Below the pieces are notes generated by a model. It did no database searches, had not been told where the DNA came from, and saw only the letters and a list, made by a program, of their open reading frames with translations. From Clostridium felsineum DSM 794 (lineage in GTDB: Bacteria > Bacillota > Clostridia > Clostridiales > Clostridiaceae), in NCBI RefSeq assembly GCF_002006355.2, contig NZ_CP096980.1, positions 1,984,001 through 2,048,000 on the forward strand: 64,000 nt of DNA, in the 5' to 3' direction. The position numbers and the translations under genes were made by a program. Position 1 is the first letter of the stretch; the number at the start of each line of letters is the position of its first letter. Below, piece after piece: positions 17,730-26,373 of the stretch.

Positions 17730-18299
17730 CTAAAGATATGTAGGAACGGGCTGATTAACCTCGTTATACATAGATGATATTGTATTTTGTTCGTTTCTAT
17801 CAGCTGGAGATAAAGGATAGAAGCCTTTTTGGACCATCCACTGCCATACATCGTAAGCGTGATTACAACTCATTGTAAATGCATCCTTTAAAAATTCTCT
17901 TATTTCAGGGTTACTCATTTCCATGGCACTCCAAGCATATTCTCTACCAGCCCTTTTTAAGGTTAGGAGGTATGCTGTTGCTATTTCTCTATCATTCATT
18001 TGTTGTACATCAGTTCTAGGAGCAATTGGTGGAAAAGAGTTAGATGGTGATGATGTAAAGTTCTGAAGCATTACATTTAAATTAGGAACATTTAATTTTT
18101 GGTTTGTTCCTTCAGCTTTCTTTAAGAACTCAACCTTCATGTTATAGTCTTGTATATGAGCTGGAAAGTGAGTGTCTAAAATATTTTTTAAATCCTGATC
18201 TTGAACAATGCTTTTAAACATAGCCATATTAGTTATTGAGTTTACACAGCTGACTATTAGCTCATGTAGATCGTATAATTCGTGTGAAGCTAATTGCAT
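17730..18299 (-). CDS. cotF: CotF-family spore coat protein
   Basis: A 189-residue protein of the CotF (ferritin-like helix bundle) family, with the C-terminal pattern MSNPEIREFLKDAF then CNHAYDVWQWM and a proline-rich tail. Members are structural spore-coat proteins. GGAGGG precedes the ATG. It is divergent from the cotJ operon, with 215 bp between. Its length is close to the family norm. I saw no clear sporulation promoter by eye. Confidence 0.85.
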   Translation of the reverse strand: MQLASHELYDLHELIVSCVNSITNMAMFKSIVQDQDLKNILDTHFPAHIQDYNMKVEFLKKAEGTNQKLNVPNLNVMLQNFTSSPSNSFPPIAPRTDVQQMNDREIATAYLLTLKRAGREYAWSAMEMSNPEIREFLKDAFTMSCNHAYDVWQWMVQKGFYPLSPADRNEQNTISSMYNEVNQPVPTYL

Positions 18300-18514
18300 T
18301 TAAATCCCTCCAATATTATATATTTATTAGTTATTCAATAAATACTTTTCCTCCCAAAAGTATATTTTATTCAGATTAATTAAAATATATTGTAAAATTT
18401 TAGATTTTAATAATTTGAATATTTTAAGAAGTAAAGAATATATGTTGTTTCATTCTTTAAAAGTAACAAAATTTTGAGATAAGAATATTATGTTACAGTG
18501 AGTAAACATTAGGA

Positions 18515-18760
18515 ATGAAAGTAAATACGATGTACGAAGATAATGATATATATGACAATGATACAAATATAAACTATTCTAGAAAACAAAATTGTATTCC
18601 TCAGGAAACTGTAATAAGAAATGTGAGCTTAGCAGCAGCATATGTTCCTTTCCAAAGAATGTGTAATATTCTTCCACCATTAGAGGGACTTAAAAGGGGA
18701 ACTATTTTTATAGAACTTTATAGTCCATATGGGCGCAAAAAAAGAGAGGGAAATTATTAA
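18515..18760 (+). CDS. cotJA: Spore coat protein CotJA
   Basis: An 81-residue protein whose C-terminal half, AAAYVPFQRMCNIL then LEGLKRGTIFIELYSPY, matches the CotJA family of inner spore-coat proteins. The N-terminal 35 residues are polar and variable. The start is uncertain: the ATG at 18515 is used, but an ATG at 18530 is also possible. First of a cotJA-cotJB-cotJC set. Confidence 0.85.
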   Translation: MKVNTMYEDNDIYDNDTNINYSRKQNCIPQETVIRNVSLAAAYVPFQRMCNILPPLEGLKRGTIFIELYSPYGRKKREGNY

Positions 18761-18782
18761 ATTAATTAAAGGAGATATTCTT

Positions 18783-19064
18783 ATGGAAATGGAAATGAAT
18801 AAAATGGGTAAGATGGAGCTTTTGAAGCAAATTATGGCAGTAGATTTTGCTGTAATAGATTTGAGTTTGTATCTTAATACTCATCCAGGTGATAAAGAAG
18901 CCATTGCTAAGCACAATGATCTTGTAACTCAGTCTCATATGCTTAAAGGACAATATCAAAAATATTATGGTATGCTAACGGCTACTAATAGTTTCAGCCC
19001 TTATCCTTGGCAGTGGATAAATGAACCATGGCCTTGGGAATATGATGCGAATTTTAGGCTTTAG
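18783..19064 (+). CDS. cotJB: Spore coat protein CotJB
   Basis: A 93-residue protein with the CotJB pattern: ELLKQIMAVDFAVIDLSLYL, NTHPGDKEA, and a C-terminal PWQWINEPWPWEYD rich in Trp and Pro. The ATG at 18783 is preferred because AAAGGAGA lies at the right distance; a longer frame overlapping cotJA is less likely. It lies 22 bp after cotJA and 24 bp before cotJC. Confidence 0.9.
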   Translation: MEMEMNKMGKMELLKQIMAVDFAVIDLSLYLNTHPGDKEAIAKHNDLVTQSHMLKGQYQKYYGMLTATNSFSPYPWQWINEPWPWEYDANFRL

Positions 19065-19088
19065 AATTATAAAGAGGAGAGATAATAA

Positions 19089-19691
19089 ATGTGGATATAT
19101 GAGAAAAAACTAGAGCATCCAGTGAAAATTAAAAATCCTAATGCTCAGTTAGCGAAAGTAATCATAACCCAATACGGTGGTCCAGATGGTGAGTTGGCTG
19201 CATCTATTAGATACTTAAGCCAAAGATTTTCTATGGTTACACCCCAAGCAATAGCAACCTTAAATGATATTGGTACTGAGGAATTAGCACATCTTGAGAT
19301 AGTAGGTTCAATAGTTCGTCAATTATCAAGAGGACTTAGTGTTGAAGAACTTAAAAAAAGTGGATTAGATGCATATTTTGCAGATCATGATTCAGGTATT
19401 TATCCAGCAAGTGCGGCAGGAAATCCATTTACAGCGGCATATATACAATCAAAAGGAGATCCTATAACAGACCTTTATGAAGATTTAGCAGCAGAACAAA
19501 AGGCAAGATCAACTTATGAATATTTAATTACACTTTGTGATGATCCAGATGTAATTGAACCACTTAAATTTTTAAGAGAAAGGGAAGTAGTTCATTTTCA
19601 GAGATTTGGAGAGGCTTTGAGAATAGTTCAAGATTATCTTAAGGAGCCTAAGCTTGCTGTAATTCAAAAACCAGATTGCATGAAAAAATAG
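19089..19691 (+). CDS. cotJC: Spore coat protein CotJC (manganese catalase family)
   Basis: A 200-residue ferritin-like protein related to manganese catalases. Helical metal-ligand segments are visible as GTEELAHLEI (about 62-71), DLAAEQKARSTYEYL and REREVVHFQRFGEAL. In Bacillus it is packed in the spore coat. Whether it is an active catalase here is unknown, although the Glu/His ligands look retained. Last gene of the cotJ operon. Confidence 0.93.
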   Translation: MWIYEKKLEHPVKIKNPNAQLAKVIITQYGGPDGELAASIRYLSQRFSMVTPQAIATLNDIGTEELAHLEIVGSIVRQLSRGLSVEELKKSGLDAYFADHDSGIYPASAAGNPFTAAYIQSKGDPITDLYEDLAAEQKARSTYEYLITLCDDPDVIEPLKFLREREVVHFQRFGEALRIVQDYLKEPKLAVIQKPDCMKK

Positions 19692-19694
19692 GTG

Positions 19695-19735
19695 ATAAAA
19701 AAGAGGCAGTATCATTAAACGATATGCCTCTTAAT
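19695..19735. terminator. Shared terminator between cotJC and araR
   Basis: AAGAGGCA/TGCCTCTT with an inner TATC/GATA. On the minus strand it is followed by TTTTTT, making it a good terminator for araR; on the plus strand the tail is weaker. Confidence 0.75.
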
Positions 19736-19766
19736 TGTATAATAGAGTTTACGTGCAAAGGACAAA

Positions 19767-20855
19767 TTATTTTAATTTAGCAGTGGAATTTCTAATAACA
19801 AGCTCAGGTTCATAAAGAATAGAATCACTAGCTTCAAAATGATTATTATTATTTATTAAAGATATAATTAAGTTAACTGCATCTTTACCCATTTGTTCCT
19901 TTGGATGGGTTATTGTAGTTAAGTTTGGCTGCAGTATTACAGCAAGACTAGAATCATCAAAACCAACTATGGATAATTCTTCAGGAACTTTAATATTTAA
20001 TTTGTCAGCAATAGTAAGAACTATATAAGCTATTTCGTCATTATAGCAGAAAATTCCACTAGGCCTTTTTTCTGATTTTAATGCATATTCTATTTTATCA
20101 GGAAGGGATGAAGTGATTTCCTCAGATAGATATGTTAAAATTTGACCAGAAAAGGGAGGAATATTATTTTCCTGACATTCTGAAATAAAACCGTTCATTC
20201 TATTTATTCCCTGTGAATCATCTGCTTTAAAAATACCCATTATTCGTGTATGACCTAAAGAGATAAGGTGATTTGTTGCTATTTTACCACCCTTAAAGTC
20301 ATCTACCTTTAGACTAGGAACGCTTAATTCAGGATAGGAAGCATTTAGGGTCACAATTGGAATGTTTTTGGAGATTATATTATTTAAATAACCTATATTT
20401 GGACTTTGGTACGCACTTTTAGTTGGTTCTAAAATAAGACCATCGACTTTATGTGCTAATAAATTTTTTAAATTACTATTTTCAAACATAACATTGTTAT
20501 TTGTTGAAGATAGTAAAAGTGAGTAGGATTCAGAATAAAGTGTGTCTTCCATACCTTTAATTATATCAGGAAAGATATAATTGGATATGTGGGTTGTTAG
20601 TACAGCGACATTTTTAGTGCTTTTAAGATATTCTCTATTCTCCGTCCAGTCAGAAATATATATACCACTTCCTTGAATCCTATATACATATTGCCTAGCT
20701 ACAAGATCACCGATAGCTTTTCTTATGGTATGTCTACTTACATTAAACATTTCCATAAGTTCAGATTCAGTTGGAATCTTTTCGTGGGGTTCGTATTTGC
20801 CGTTTGTAGCCCAATCTATAATTTTGTCTTCTACTTCTTCATATTTATGCTTCAT
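19767..20855 (-). CDS. araR: Arabinose repressor AraR (GntR-LacI chimera)
   Basis: A 362-residue repressor with an N-terminal GntR winged helix (ESELMEMFNVSRHTIRKAIG at about 28-47, then RIQGSGIYIS) and a C-terminal LacI-type sugar-binding domain (about 80-362). This is the build of Bacillus AraR, which binds L-arabinose and releases ATTTGTACGTACAAAT-like operators. Close matches to that operator lie before araR, araD, xfp and araK in this window. It has its own promoter with an AraR box just upstream, so it probably represses itself. Confidence 0.93.
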   Translation of the reverse strand: MKHKYEEVEDKIIDWATNGKYEPHEKIPTESELMEMFNVSRHTIRKAIGDLVARQYVYRIQGSGIYISDWTENREYLKSTKNVAVLTTHISNYIFPDIIKGMEDTLYSESYSLLLSSTNNNVMFENSNLKNLLAHKVDGLILEPTKSAYQSPNIGYLNNIISKNIPIVTLNASYPELSVPSLKVDDFKGGKIATNHLISLGHTRIMGIFKADDSQGINRMNGFISECQENNIPPFSGQILTYLSEEITSSLPDKIEYALKSEKRPSGIFCYNDEIAYIVLTIADKLNIKVPEELSIVGFDDSSLAVILQPNLTTITHPKEQMGKDAVNLIISLINNNNHFEASDSILYEPELVIRNSTAKLK

Positions 20856-20892
20856 TGTTTTCTCCTAAAAAATAATTGTTTTTTATAGGAAC

Positions 20893-20921
20893 ATTATATC
20901 AAAAATATACCTATTTCACAA
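20893..20921 (-). promoter_or_regulatory. araR promoter
   Basis: On the minus strand TTGTGA (20921-20916) and TATAAT (20898-20893) are 17 nt apart, 38 bp before the araR start codon. Confidence 0.65.
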
Positions 20922-20935
20922 CAACGTTGATTTTT

Positions 20936-20951
20936 ATTTATACGCATGAAT
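20936..20951. promoter_or_regulatory. AraR operator before araR
   Basis: ATTTATACGCATGAAT, a near-palindrome close to the Bacillus AraR box ATTTGTACGTACAAAT. It lies about 15 bp upstream of the araR -35. Confidence 0.6.
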
Positions 20952-21068
20952 TTTAAAAGGACTAATTTTTACAATAAAGATGCATTATAGTTAAATTTAT
21001 AACTGAGACAATGAAATGCATATTAATTATAAGGTTTTCAGTAATGTAGTTATGGATTTTTTAAATAA

Positions 21069-21123
21069 ATTTATACGTATAAAAATAAAATGTATTGACA
21101 TTTATAAGTACAAATAATATTAT
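21069..21123 (+). promoter_or_regulatory. araD-araA promoter with two AraR boxes
   Basis: TTGACA (21095-21100) and TATTAT (21118-21123) with a 17-nt spacer. Box one is ATTTATACGTATAAAA (21069-21084). Box two, ATTTATAAGTACAAAT (21100-21115), fills the spacer. The box centres are 31 bp apart, so bound AraR would cover the promoter. A leader of about 250 nt follows. Confidence 0.75.
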
Positions 21124-21246
21124 ATAAATATAATCGTTTTCTAAAAGATTAAGATATAAAACAAAGCAAGGATAGAGAAACAAATAGTTATTAATTATTA
21201 TATCCAATTATTAAAAAGTAAGTACTAATATTTATTTTAACATTTC

Positions 21247-21260
21247 AGTAAACGTTTTAT
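21247..21260 (+). promoter_or_regulatory. CcpA cre-like site in the araD leader
   Basis: AGTAAACGTTTTAT within the wider near-palindrome TCAGTAAACGTTTTATGA. It lies about 125 bp downstream of the araD promoter, fitting a catabolite roadblock. The same core occurs before rhaM. Confidence 0.5.
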
Positions 21261-21378
21261 GAATTAAAGCTAAAATGAGCATGTTTCAAGAAATTGTGTA
21301 TAAATACATTATAAAAAGAATGTAAAGTTCTTAAAGGTAATGTAGTTTAAAAAATTAAAGATTAGGGAGGAGTACTTT

Positions 21379-22080
21379 ATGTTAGAAGCTTTAAAACAGG
21401 AAGTATTAGAAGCAAATCTTATGTTACCTAAATATGGTTTGGTTGTATTCACTTGGGGAAACGTTAGTGGTATTGACAGAGAAAAAGGTCTTATAGTAAT
21501 AAAGCCAAGTGGAGTAGAGTACGATCAAATGAAGGCAAGTGATATGGTAGTTGTAGATTTAAATGGAAAGGTTGTAGAGGGAAACTTAAATCCTTCCAGT
21601 GATACCCCAACTCATATAGTTTTATATAAGGAATTTCCTGATATAAAAGGAATTGTGCATACACACTCACCTTGGGCTACATCTTTTGCACAAGCGGGAG
21701 TTGCTATTCCAGCAGCTGGTACTACTCATGGTGATTATTTTTATGGCAATATTCCTGTAACAAAGGCAATGACAAAAGAAGAAATAGCTACAGATTACGA
21801 AAAGCAAACAGGAGATGTCATAGTAAGAACTTTTAAGGAAAATAAAATTAATCCAAATGAAGTACCAGCCGTACTTGTGAATGATCATGCACCTTTTACT
21901 TGGGGAACTGATCCTAAAAATGCAGTGCACAATTCAGTTGTATTAGAAGAGGTTGCTAAAATGACTTATCATTCGCTGCAGCTTAATCCTCATAATATTG
22001 AAATGAGCCAAGATTTATTAGACAAGCATTTCAAAAGAAAACACGGTGCAAATGCATATTATGGTCAAAAAACAAAGTAA
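21379..22080 (+). CDS. araD: L-ribulose-5-phosphate 4-epimerase
   Basis: A 233-residue class II aldolase-type epimerase converting L-ribulose-5-P to D-xylulose-5-P. The zinc site is visible as GIVHTHSPWA (H94, H96) and VNDHAPFTWG; TWGNVSGID and KPSGVEYD bind the phosphate. The length matches E. coli AraD. GGGAGGAG precedes the ATG. It is first in an operon with araA 16 bp downstream, under the double AraR-box promoter. Confidence 0.95.
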   Translation: MLEALKQEVLEANLMLPKYGLVVFTWGNVSGIDREKGLIVIKPSGVEYDQMKASDMVVVDLNGKVVEGNLNPSSDTPTHIVLYKEFPDIKGIVHTHSPWATSFAQAGVAIPAAGTTHGDYFYGNIPVTKAMTKEEIATDYEKQTGDVIVRTFKENKINPNEVPAVLVNDHAPFTWGTDPKNAVHNSVVLEEVAKMTYHSLQLNPHNIEMSQDLLDKHFKRKHGANAYYGQKTK

Positions 22081-22096
22081 GAAAAGAGGACATAAA

Positions 22097-23563
22097 ATGT
22101 TGATAAATAAAAAGTTAGAATTTTGGTTTGTAGTAGGAAGTCAAAATTTATATGGTGAAGAAGCTTTAGCTGAGGTAAAAAAAGATTCAGAAGAAATTGT
22201 AGATTGTTTAAATAAAAGTGGAAAATTGCCTTATACTATCGTATTTAAAGCTTTGGCTACATCAGCAGATGAAATTAAAAATATAGTTAAGGAAGTAAAT
22301 TACAATGATGAAGTAGCAGGAGTTATTACTTGGATGCATACTTTCTCTCCTGCAAAAATGTGGATAGCAGGAACAAAACTTTTACAAAAACCATTACTTC
22401 ATTTGGCAACACAATTTAATGAAAATATCCCATGGAAAACTATAGATATGGATTATATGAATTTACATCAAAGTGCCCATGGTGATAGGGAATATGGTTT
22501 TATTAACGCCAGATTAAATAAGAATAATAAAGTTGTTGTAGGATATTGGAAAGATGATGAAGTTCAAAAGGAAATTGCACAGTGGATGCAGATAGCTTAT
22601 GGATATGTTGCAAGTGAAGGCATAAAGGTTGCAAGATTTGGCGATAATATGCGTAACGTGGCTGTAACAGAAGGAGACAAGGTAGAAGCTCAAATTCAAT
22701 TTGGATGGACAGTAGATTACTTTGGTATAGGCGATTTAGTAGCTGAAATGGACAAGGTTTCACAAAAGGATATAGATGCTACTTATGAAGAGTTTAAAGA
22801 TATTTATATATTAGATATAGAGGATAATGATCCTAAGTTCTATGAAGAGCATGTAAAAGAACAAATCAAGATAGAGATAGGTCTACGTAATTTCTTAGAA
22901 GCTGGTAACTATACAGCATTTACAACAAATTTTGAGGATCTATATGGAATGAAGCAATTACCTGGACTTGCAGTTCAACGTTTAAATGCAGAAGGTTATG
23001 GTTTTGCAGGTGAAGGAGATTGGAAAACAGCAGCACTTGATCGTTTAATTAAAATCATGACAGATAATAAAAAGACAGGATTTATGGAAGATTACACTTA
23101 TGAACTAAGTGCTGGTAACGAAAGAATACTCGGAGCACATATGCTTGAGGTTGATCCAACCCTTGCTGCTAGTAAACCAAGAGTTGTAGTTAAGCCACTT
23201 GGAATTGGTGACAAAGAAGCTCCTGCTCGTTTAATATTTGATGGAGTTGTAGGTGATGGAGTAGTTGTATCTATGCTTGATTTAGGAACTCATTATCGTT
23301 TACTTATTAATGAAGTAAAGGCAGTTAAACCTACAGAAGATGCACCTAATTTGCCTGTAGCTAAATTAGTATGGCAGCCACAACCAAACTTTAAGGATGC
23401 TGTTAAAGCGTGGATTTATGCTGGAGGTGGACATCATACTGTTGCTACTTTGGAGTTAACAGTTGATCAAGTTTATGATTGGAGCCGTATGGTAGGATTA
23501 GAAGCTATAGTAATCGATCATAACACAAATTTAAGAGATATTATAAGAGAAACTTCAAGATAA
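22097..23563 (+). CDS. araA: L-arabinose isomerase, copy 1
   Basis: A 488-residue isomerase of L-arabinose to L-ribulose. Family blocks include EFWFVVGSQNLYGE at the N-terminus, TFSPAKMWIAG, NLHQSAHGDREYGF and EGYGFAGEGDWKTAALDR, with HMLEVDPT and GGGHHT carrying metal-ligand residues. The ATG at 22097 follows AGAGGA; an earlier ATG overlapping araD is less likely. A second full-length araA stands at 29616, and the two proteins are clearly close paralogues. Both appear intact. Confidence 0.95.
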   Translation: MLINKKLEFWFVVGSQNLYGEEALAEVKKDSEEIVDCLNKSGKLPYTIVFKALATSADEIKNIVKEVNYNDEVAGVITWMHTFSPAKMWIAGTKLLQKPLLHLATQFNENIPWKTIDMDYMNLHQSAHGDREYGFINARLNKNNKVVVGYWKDDEVQKEIAQWMQIAYGYVASEGIKVARFGDNMRNVAVTEGDKVEAQIQFGWTVDYFGIGDLVAEMDKVSQKDIDATYEEFKDIYILDIEDNDPKFYEEHVKEQIKIEIGLRNFLEAGNYTAFTTNFEDLYGMKQLPGLAVQRLNAEGYGFAGEGDWKTAALDRLIKIMTDNKKTGFMEDYTYELSAGNERILGAHMLEVDPTLAASKPRVVVKPLGIGDKEAPARLIFDGVVGDGVVVSMLDLGTHYRLLINEVKAVKPTEDAPNLPVAKLVWQPQPNFKDAVKAWIYAGGGHHTVATLELTVDQVYDWSRMVGLEAIVIDHNTNLRDIIRETSR

Positions 23564-23584
23564 TAATTATTTTAGTAGATTAAC

Positions 23585-23617
23585 AACTATGAAGTTAAGC
23601 GTAATAACTTCATAGTT
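23585..23617 (+). terminator. Perfect 13-bp hairpin after araA copy 1
   Basis: AACTATGAAGTTA pairs exactly with TAACTTCATAGTT around a 7-nt loop. No T-run follows, so it may stabilise the transcript end rather than terminate strongly. Confidence 0.55.
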
Positions 23618-23633
23618 GATTAAATAAATGTAA

Positions 23634-23691
23634 ATTTATACGTACAAATAAATTAAAATATATTGACATGTGCGTACAAATATTTTACTAT
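23634..23691 (+). promoter_or_regulatory. Phosphoketolase promoter with two AraR boxes
   Basis: Box one is ATTTATACGTACAAAT (23634-23649), one base from the Bacillus consensus. TTGACA follows at 23663-23668, and box two, ACATGTGCGTACAAAT (23666-23681), overlaps it. A TACTAT -10 lies at 23686 after a 17-nt spacer. The centres are 32 bp apart, the same layout as the araD and araK promoters. Confidence 0.75.
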
Positions 23692-23810
23692 AATTATAGT
23701 ACATATAATATTTGGTTTAAGTCTTTAATTAAAATTATAAACAAGGAATCTAAAAATGTGTCATAAAATCACACTAAATGATTTCATAATTATAAATTAG
23801 GAGGAATATT

Positions 23811-26201
23811 ATGCAAAGTATAATAGAAAAACATAAGAATAAAGGGGAAATTACACCTGAGTACTTAAAAAAAATTGATGCTTATTGGCGTGCAGCTAAT
23901 TTTATATCTGTAGGTCAGTTATATTTGCTAGACAATCCATTACTTAGAGAACCTTTAAAACCAGAACATTTGAAGAGAAAGGTTGTTGGACACTGGGGTA
24001 CTATTCCTGGTCAAAACTTTATATATGCTCATTTAAATCGTGTTATTAAAAAATATGATTTAGATATGATTTATGTTTCTGGACCAGGTCATGGTGGACA
24101 AGTAATGGTTTCTAATTCTTATTTAGATGGAACTTATAGTGAAGTTTATCCTAATGTTAGCCGTGATTTAAATGGACTTAAAAAATTATGTAAGCAATTT
24201 TCTTTTCCAGGTGGAATTTCTAGCCATATGGCACCTGAAACACCTGGTTCAATAAATGAGGGCGGTGAATTAGGTTATTCTTTAGCTCATTCTTTTGGTG
24301 CTGTCTTTGACAATCCAGATTTAATTACTGCTTGTGTTGTTGGAGATGGAGAGGCAGAAACAGGACCTCTTGCAACTTCTTGGCAAGCGAATAAATTCTT
24401 GAATCCCGTTACTGATGGAGCAGTACTCCCTATTTTACATTTAAATGGATATAAAATCAGTAATCCTACTGTATTATCTCGTATTCCAAAGGATGAATTA
24501 GAGAAATTCTTTGAAGGAAATGGTTGGAAACCTTATTTTGTAGAAGGCGAAGATCCTGAAGTAATGCATAAATTAATGGCAGAGACTTTAGATATAGTTA
24601 CAGAAGAAATTTTGAGTATTCAAAAAAATGCTCGTGAAAATAAAGATTGTTCACGTCCAAAGTGGCCAATGATAGTATTACGTACACCAAAGGGTTGGAC
24701 AGGTCCTAAGTTTGTAGATGGTGTTCCAAACGAAGGCTCTTTCCGTGCGCATCAAGTACCACTTGCAGTTGATAGATATCATACGGAACATATAGATTTA
24801 TTGGAACAATGGCTTAAAAGTTATAAACCAGAAGAATTATTCGATGAAAATTATAGATTAGTACCAGAACTTGAAGAGTTAACTCCAAAGGGACCTAAGA
24901 GAATGGCAGCAAATCTTCATGCTAACGGCGGTTTATTATTACGTGAATTACGTACACCTGATTTCCGTGATTATGCTGTAGATGTTCCTACACCAGGTAG
25001 CGTAGTTAAGCAAGATATGATTGAACTTGGAAAATATGTGCGTGATGTTGTTAAATTAAACGAAGATACTCGTAATTTCCGTATTTTTGGACCAGATGAA
25101 ACTATGTCTAATAGATTATGGGCAGTTTTTGAAGGTACTAAACGTCAATGGTTATCAGAAATTAAGGAGCCAAATGATGAATTTTTAGCAAATGATGGAC
25201 GTATTGTAGATTCAATGCTAAGTGAGCATTTATGTGAAGGATGGTTAGAAGGCTATCTTTTAACAGGTCGTCATGGATTCTTTGCAAGTTATGAAGCTTT
25301 CCTTCGTATTGTAGATTCTATGATTACTCAACATGGTAAATGGTTAAAGGTTACATCTGAGCTTCCTTGGAGAAAAGATATTGCTTCTTTAAATTTAATA
25401 GCAACATCTAACGTATGGCAGCAAGATCATAATGGATATACTCATCAAGATCCAGGTTTATTAGGTCATATAGTAGATAAAAAACCTGAAATAGTTAGAG
25501 CATATTTACCAGCAGATGCAAATACACTATTAGCTGTATTTGATAAATGTCTTCACACTAAACATAAAATTAATTTACTAGTAACCTCTAAACACCCAAG
25601 ACAACAATGGTTAACAATGGATCAAGCTGTTAAGCATGTAGAACAAGGAATAAGTATTTGGGATTGGGCAAGTAATGATAAAGGACAAGAACCAGATGTA
25701 GTTATAGCTTCTTGTGGAGATACTCCAACGTTAGAAGCTTTGGCAGCTGTTACAATTTTACATGAACATTTACCAGAATTAAAGGTTCGTTTTGTAAATG
25801 TAGTAGATATGATGAAATTATTACCAGAAAATGAACATCCTCATGGTTTAAGTGACAAGGATTATAATGCATTATTTACAACTGATAAGCCTGTAATATT
25901 TGCATTCCATGGCTTTGCCCATTTAATAAATCAATTGACATACCATCGTGAAAATAGAAATTTACATGTACATGGTTACATGGAAGAAGGAACTATTACA
26001 ACACCATTTGATATGCGTGTTCAAAATAAATTAGATCGTTTCAATCTTGTAAAAGATGTAGTTGAGAATTTACCTCAGCTTGGAAATCGTGGTGCACATC
26101 TTGTTCAATTAATGAATGATAAATTGGTAGAGCATAACCAATACATTCGTGAGGTTGGAGAGGATTTACCTGAAATATCCAACTGGCAGTGGCATGTATA
26201 A
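23811..26201 (+). CDS. xfp: Phosphoketolase (xylulose-5-P/fructose-6-P)
   Basis: A 796-residue thiamine-diphosphate enzyme splitting xylulose-5-P with phosphate into acetyl-P and glyceraldehyde-3-P. The TPP-binding motif GDGEAETGP and family blocks GHWGTIPGQNFIYAH, SGPGHGGQ and SHMAPETPGSINEGGELG are present, and the length is normal for Xfp. It has its own AraR-boxed promoter, so it belongs to arabinose catabolism and gives a high-yield shunt to acetyl-P alongside the transaldolase-transketolase route downstream. AGGAGGAA precedes the ATG. Confidence 0.96.
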   Translation: MQSIIEKHKNKGEITPEYLKKIDAYWRAANFISVGQLYLLDNPLLREPLKPEHLKRKVVGHWGTIPGQNFIYAHLNRVIKKYDLDMIYVSGPGHGGQVMVSNSYLDGTYSEVYPNVSRDLNGLKKLCKQFSFPGGISSHMAPETPGSINEGGELGYSLAHSFGAVFDNPDLITACVVGDGEAETGPLATSWQANKFLNPVTDGAVLPILHLNGYKISNPTVLSRIPKDELEKFFEGNGWKPYFVEGEDPEVMHKLMAETLDIVTEEILSIQKNARENKDCSRPKWPMIVLRTPKGWTGPKFVDGVPNEGSFRAHQVPLAVDRYHTEHIDLLEQWLKSYKPEELFDENYRLVPELEELTPKGPKRMAANLHANGGLLLRELRTPDFRDYAVDVPTPGSVVKQDMIELGKYVRDVVKLNEDTRNFRIFGPDETMSNRLWAVFEGTKRQWLSEIKEPNDEFLANDGRIVDSMLSEHLCEGWLEGYLLTGRHGFFASYEAFLRIVDSMITQHGKWLKVTSELPWRKDIASLNLIATSNVWQQDHNGYTHQDPGLLGHIVDKKPEIVRAYLPADANTLLAVFDKCLHTKHKINLLVTSKHPRQQWLTMDQAVKHVEQGISIWDWASNDKGQEPDVVIASCGDTPTLEALAAVTILHEHLPELKVRFVNVVDMMKLLPENEHPHGLSDKDYNALFTTDKPVIFAFHGFAHLINQLTYHRENRNLHVHGYMEEGTITTPFDMRVQNKLDRFNLVKDVVENLPQLGNRGAHLVQLMNDKLVEHNQYIREVGEDLPEISNWQWHV

Positions 26202-26216
26202 ACATTAATAAATTGG

Positions 26217-26244
26217 CTGTTATACTAAGAGATTAGTATAACAG
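26217..26244 (+). terminator. Perfect 11-bp hairpin after xfp
   Basis: CTGTTATACTA/TAGTATAACAG with a 6-nt loop and no T-run, like the one after araA copy 1. Confidence 0.55.
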
Positions 26245-26272
26245 TTACATTATAAAAGGTAAAAAAGATAAA

Positions 26273-26329
26273 ATAGGTACGTACCATTTTAAAAAAAACG
26301 TTGACATGTACGTACAAAAGTAGTATATT
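26273..26329 (+). promoter_or_regulatory. araK promoter with two AraR boxes
   Basis: Box one ATAGGTACGTACCATT (26273-26288), TTGACA (26301-26306), box two ACATGTACGTACAAAA (26304-26319) and TATATT (26324-26329) after a 17-nt spacer. Box centres are 31 bp apart. Confidence 0.75.
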
Positions 26330-26373
26330 TAATATAAAGAGTTACTTAAATATTTCGGGAAGGGGTTTTAAAA

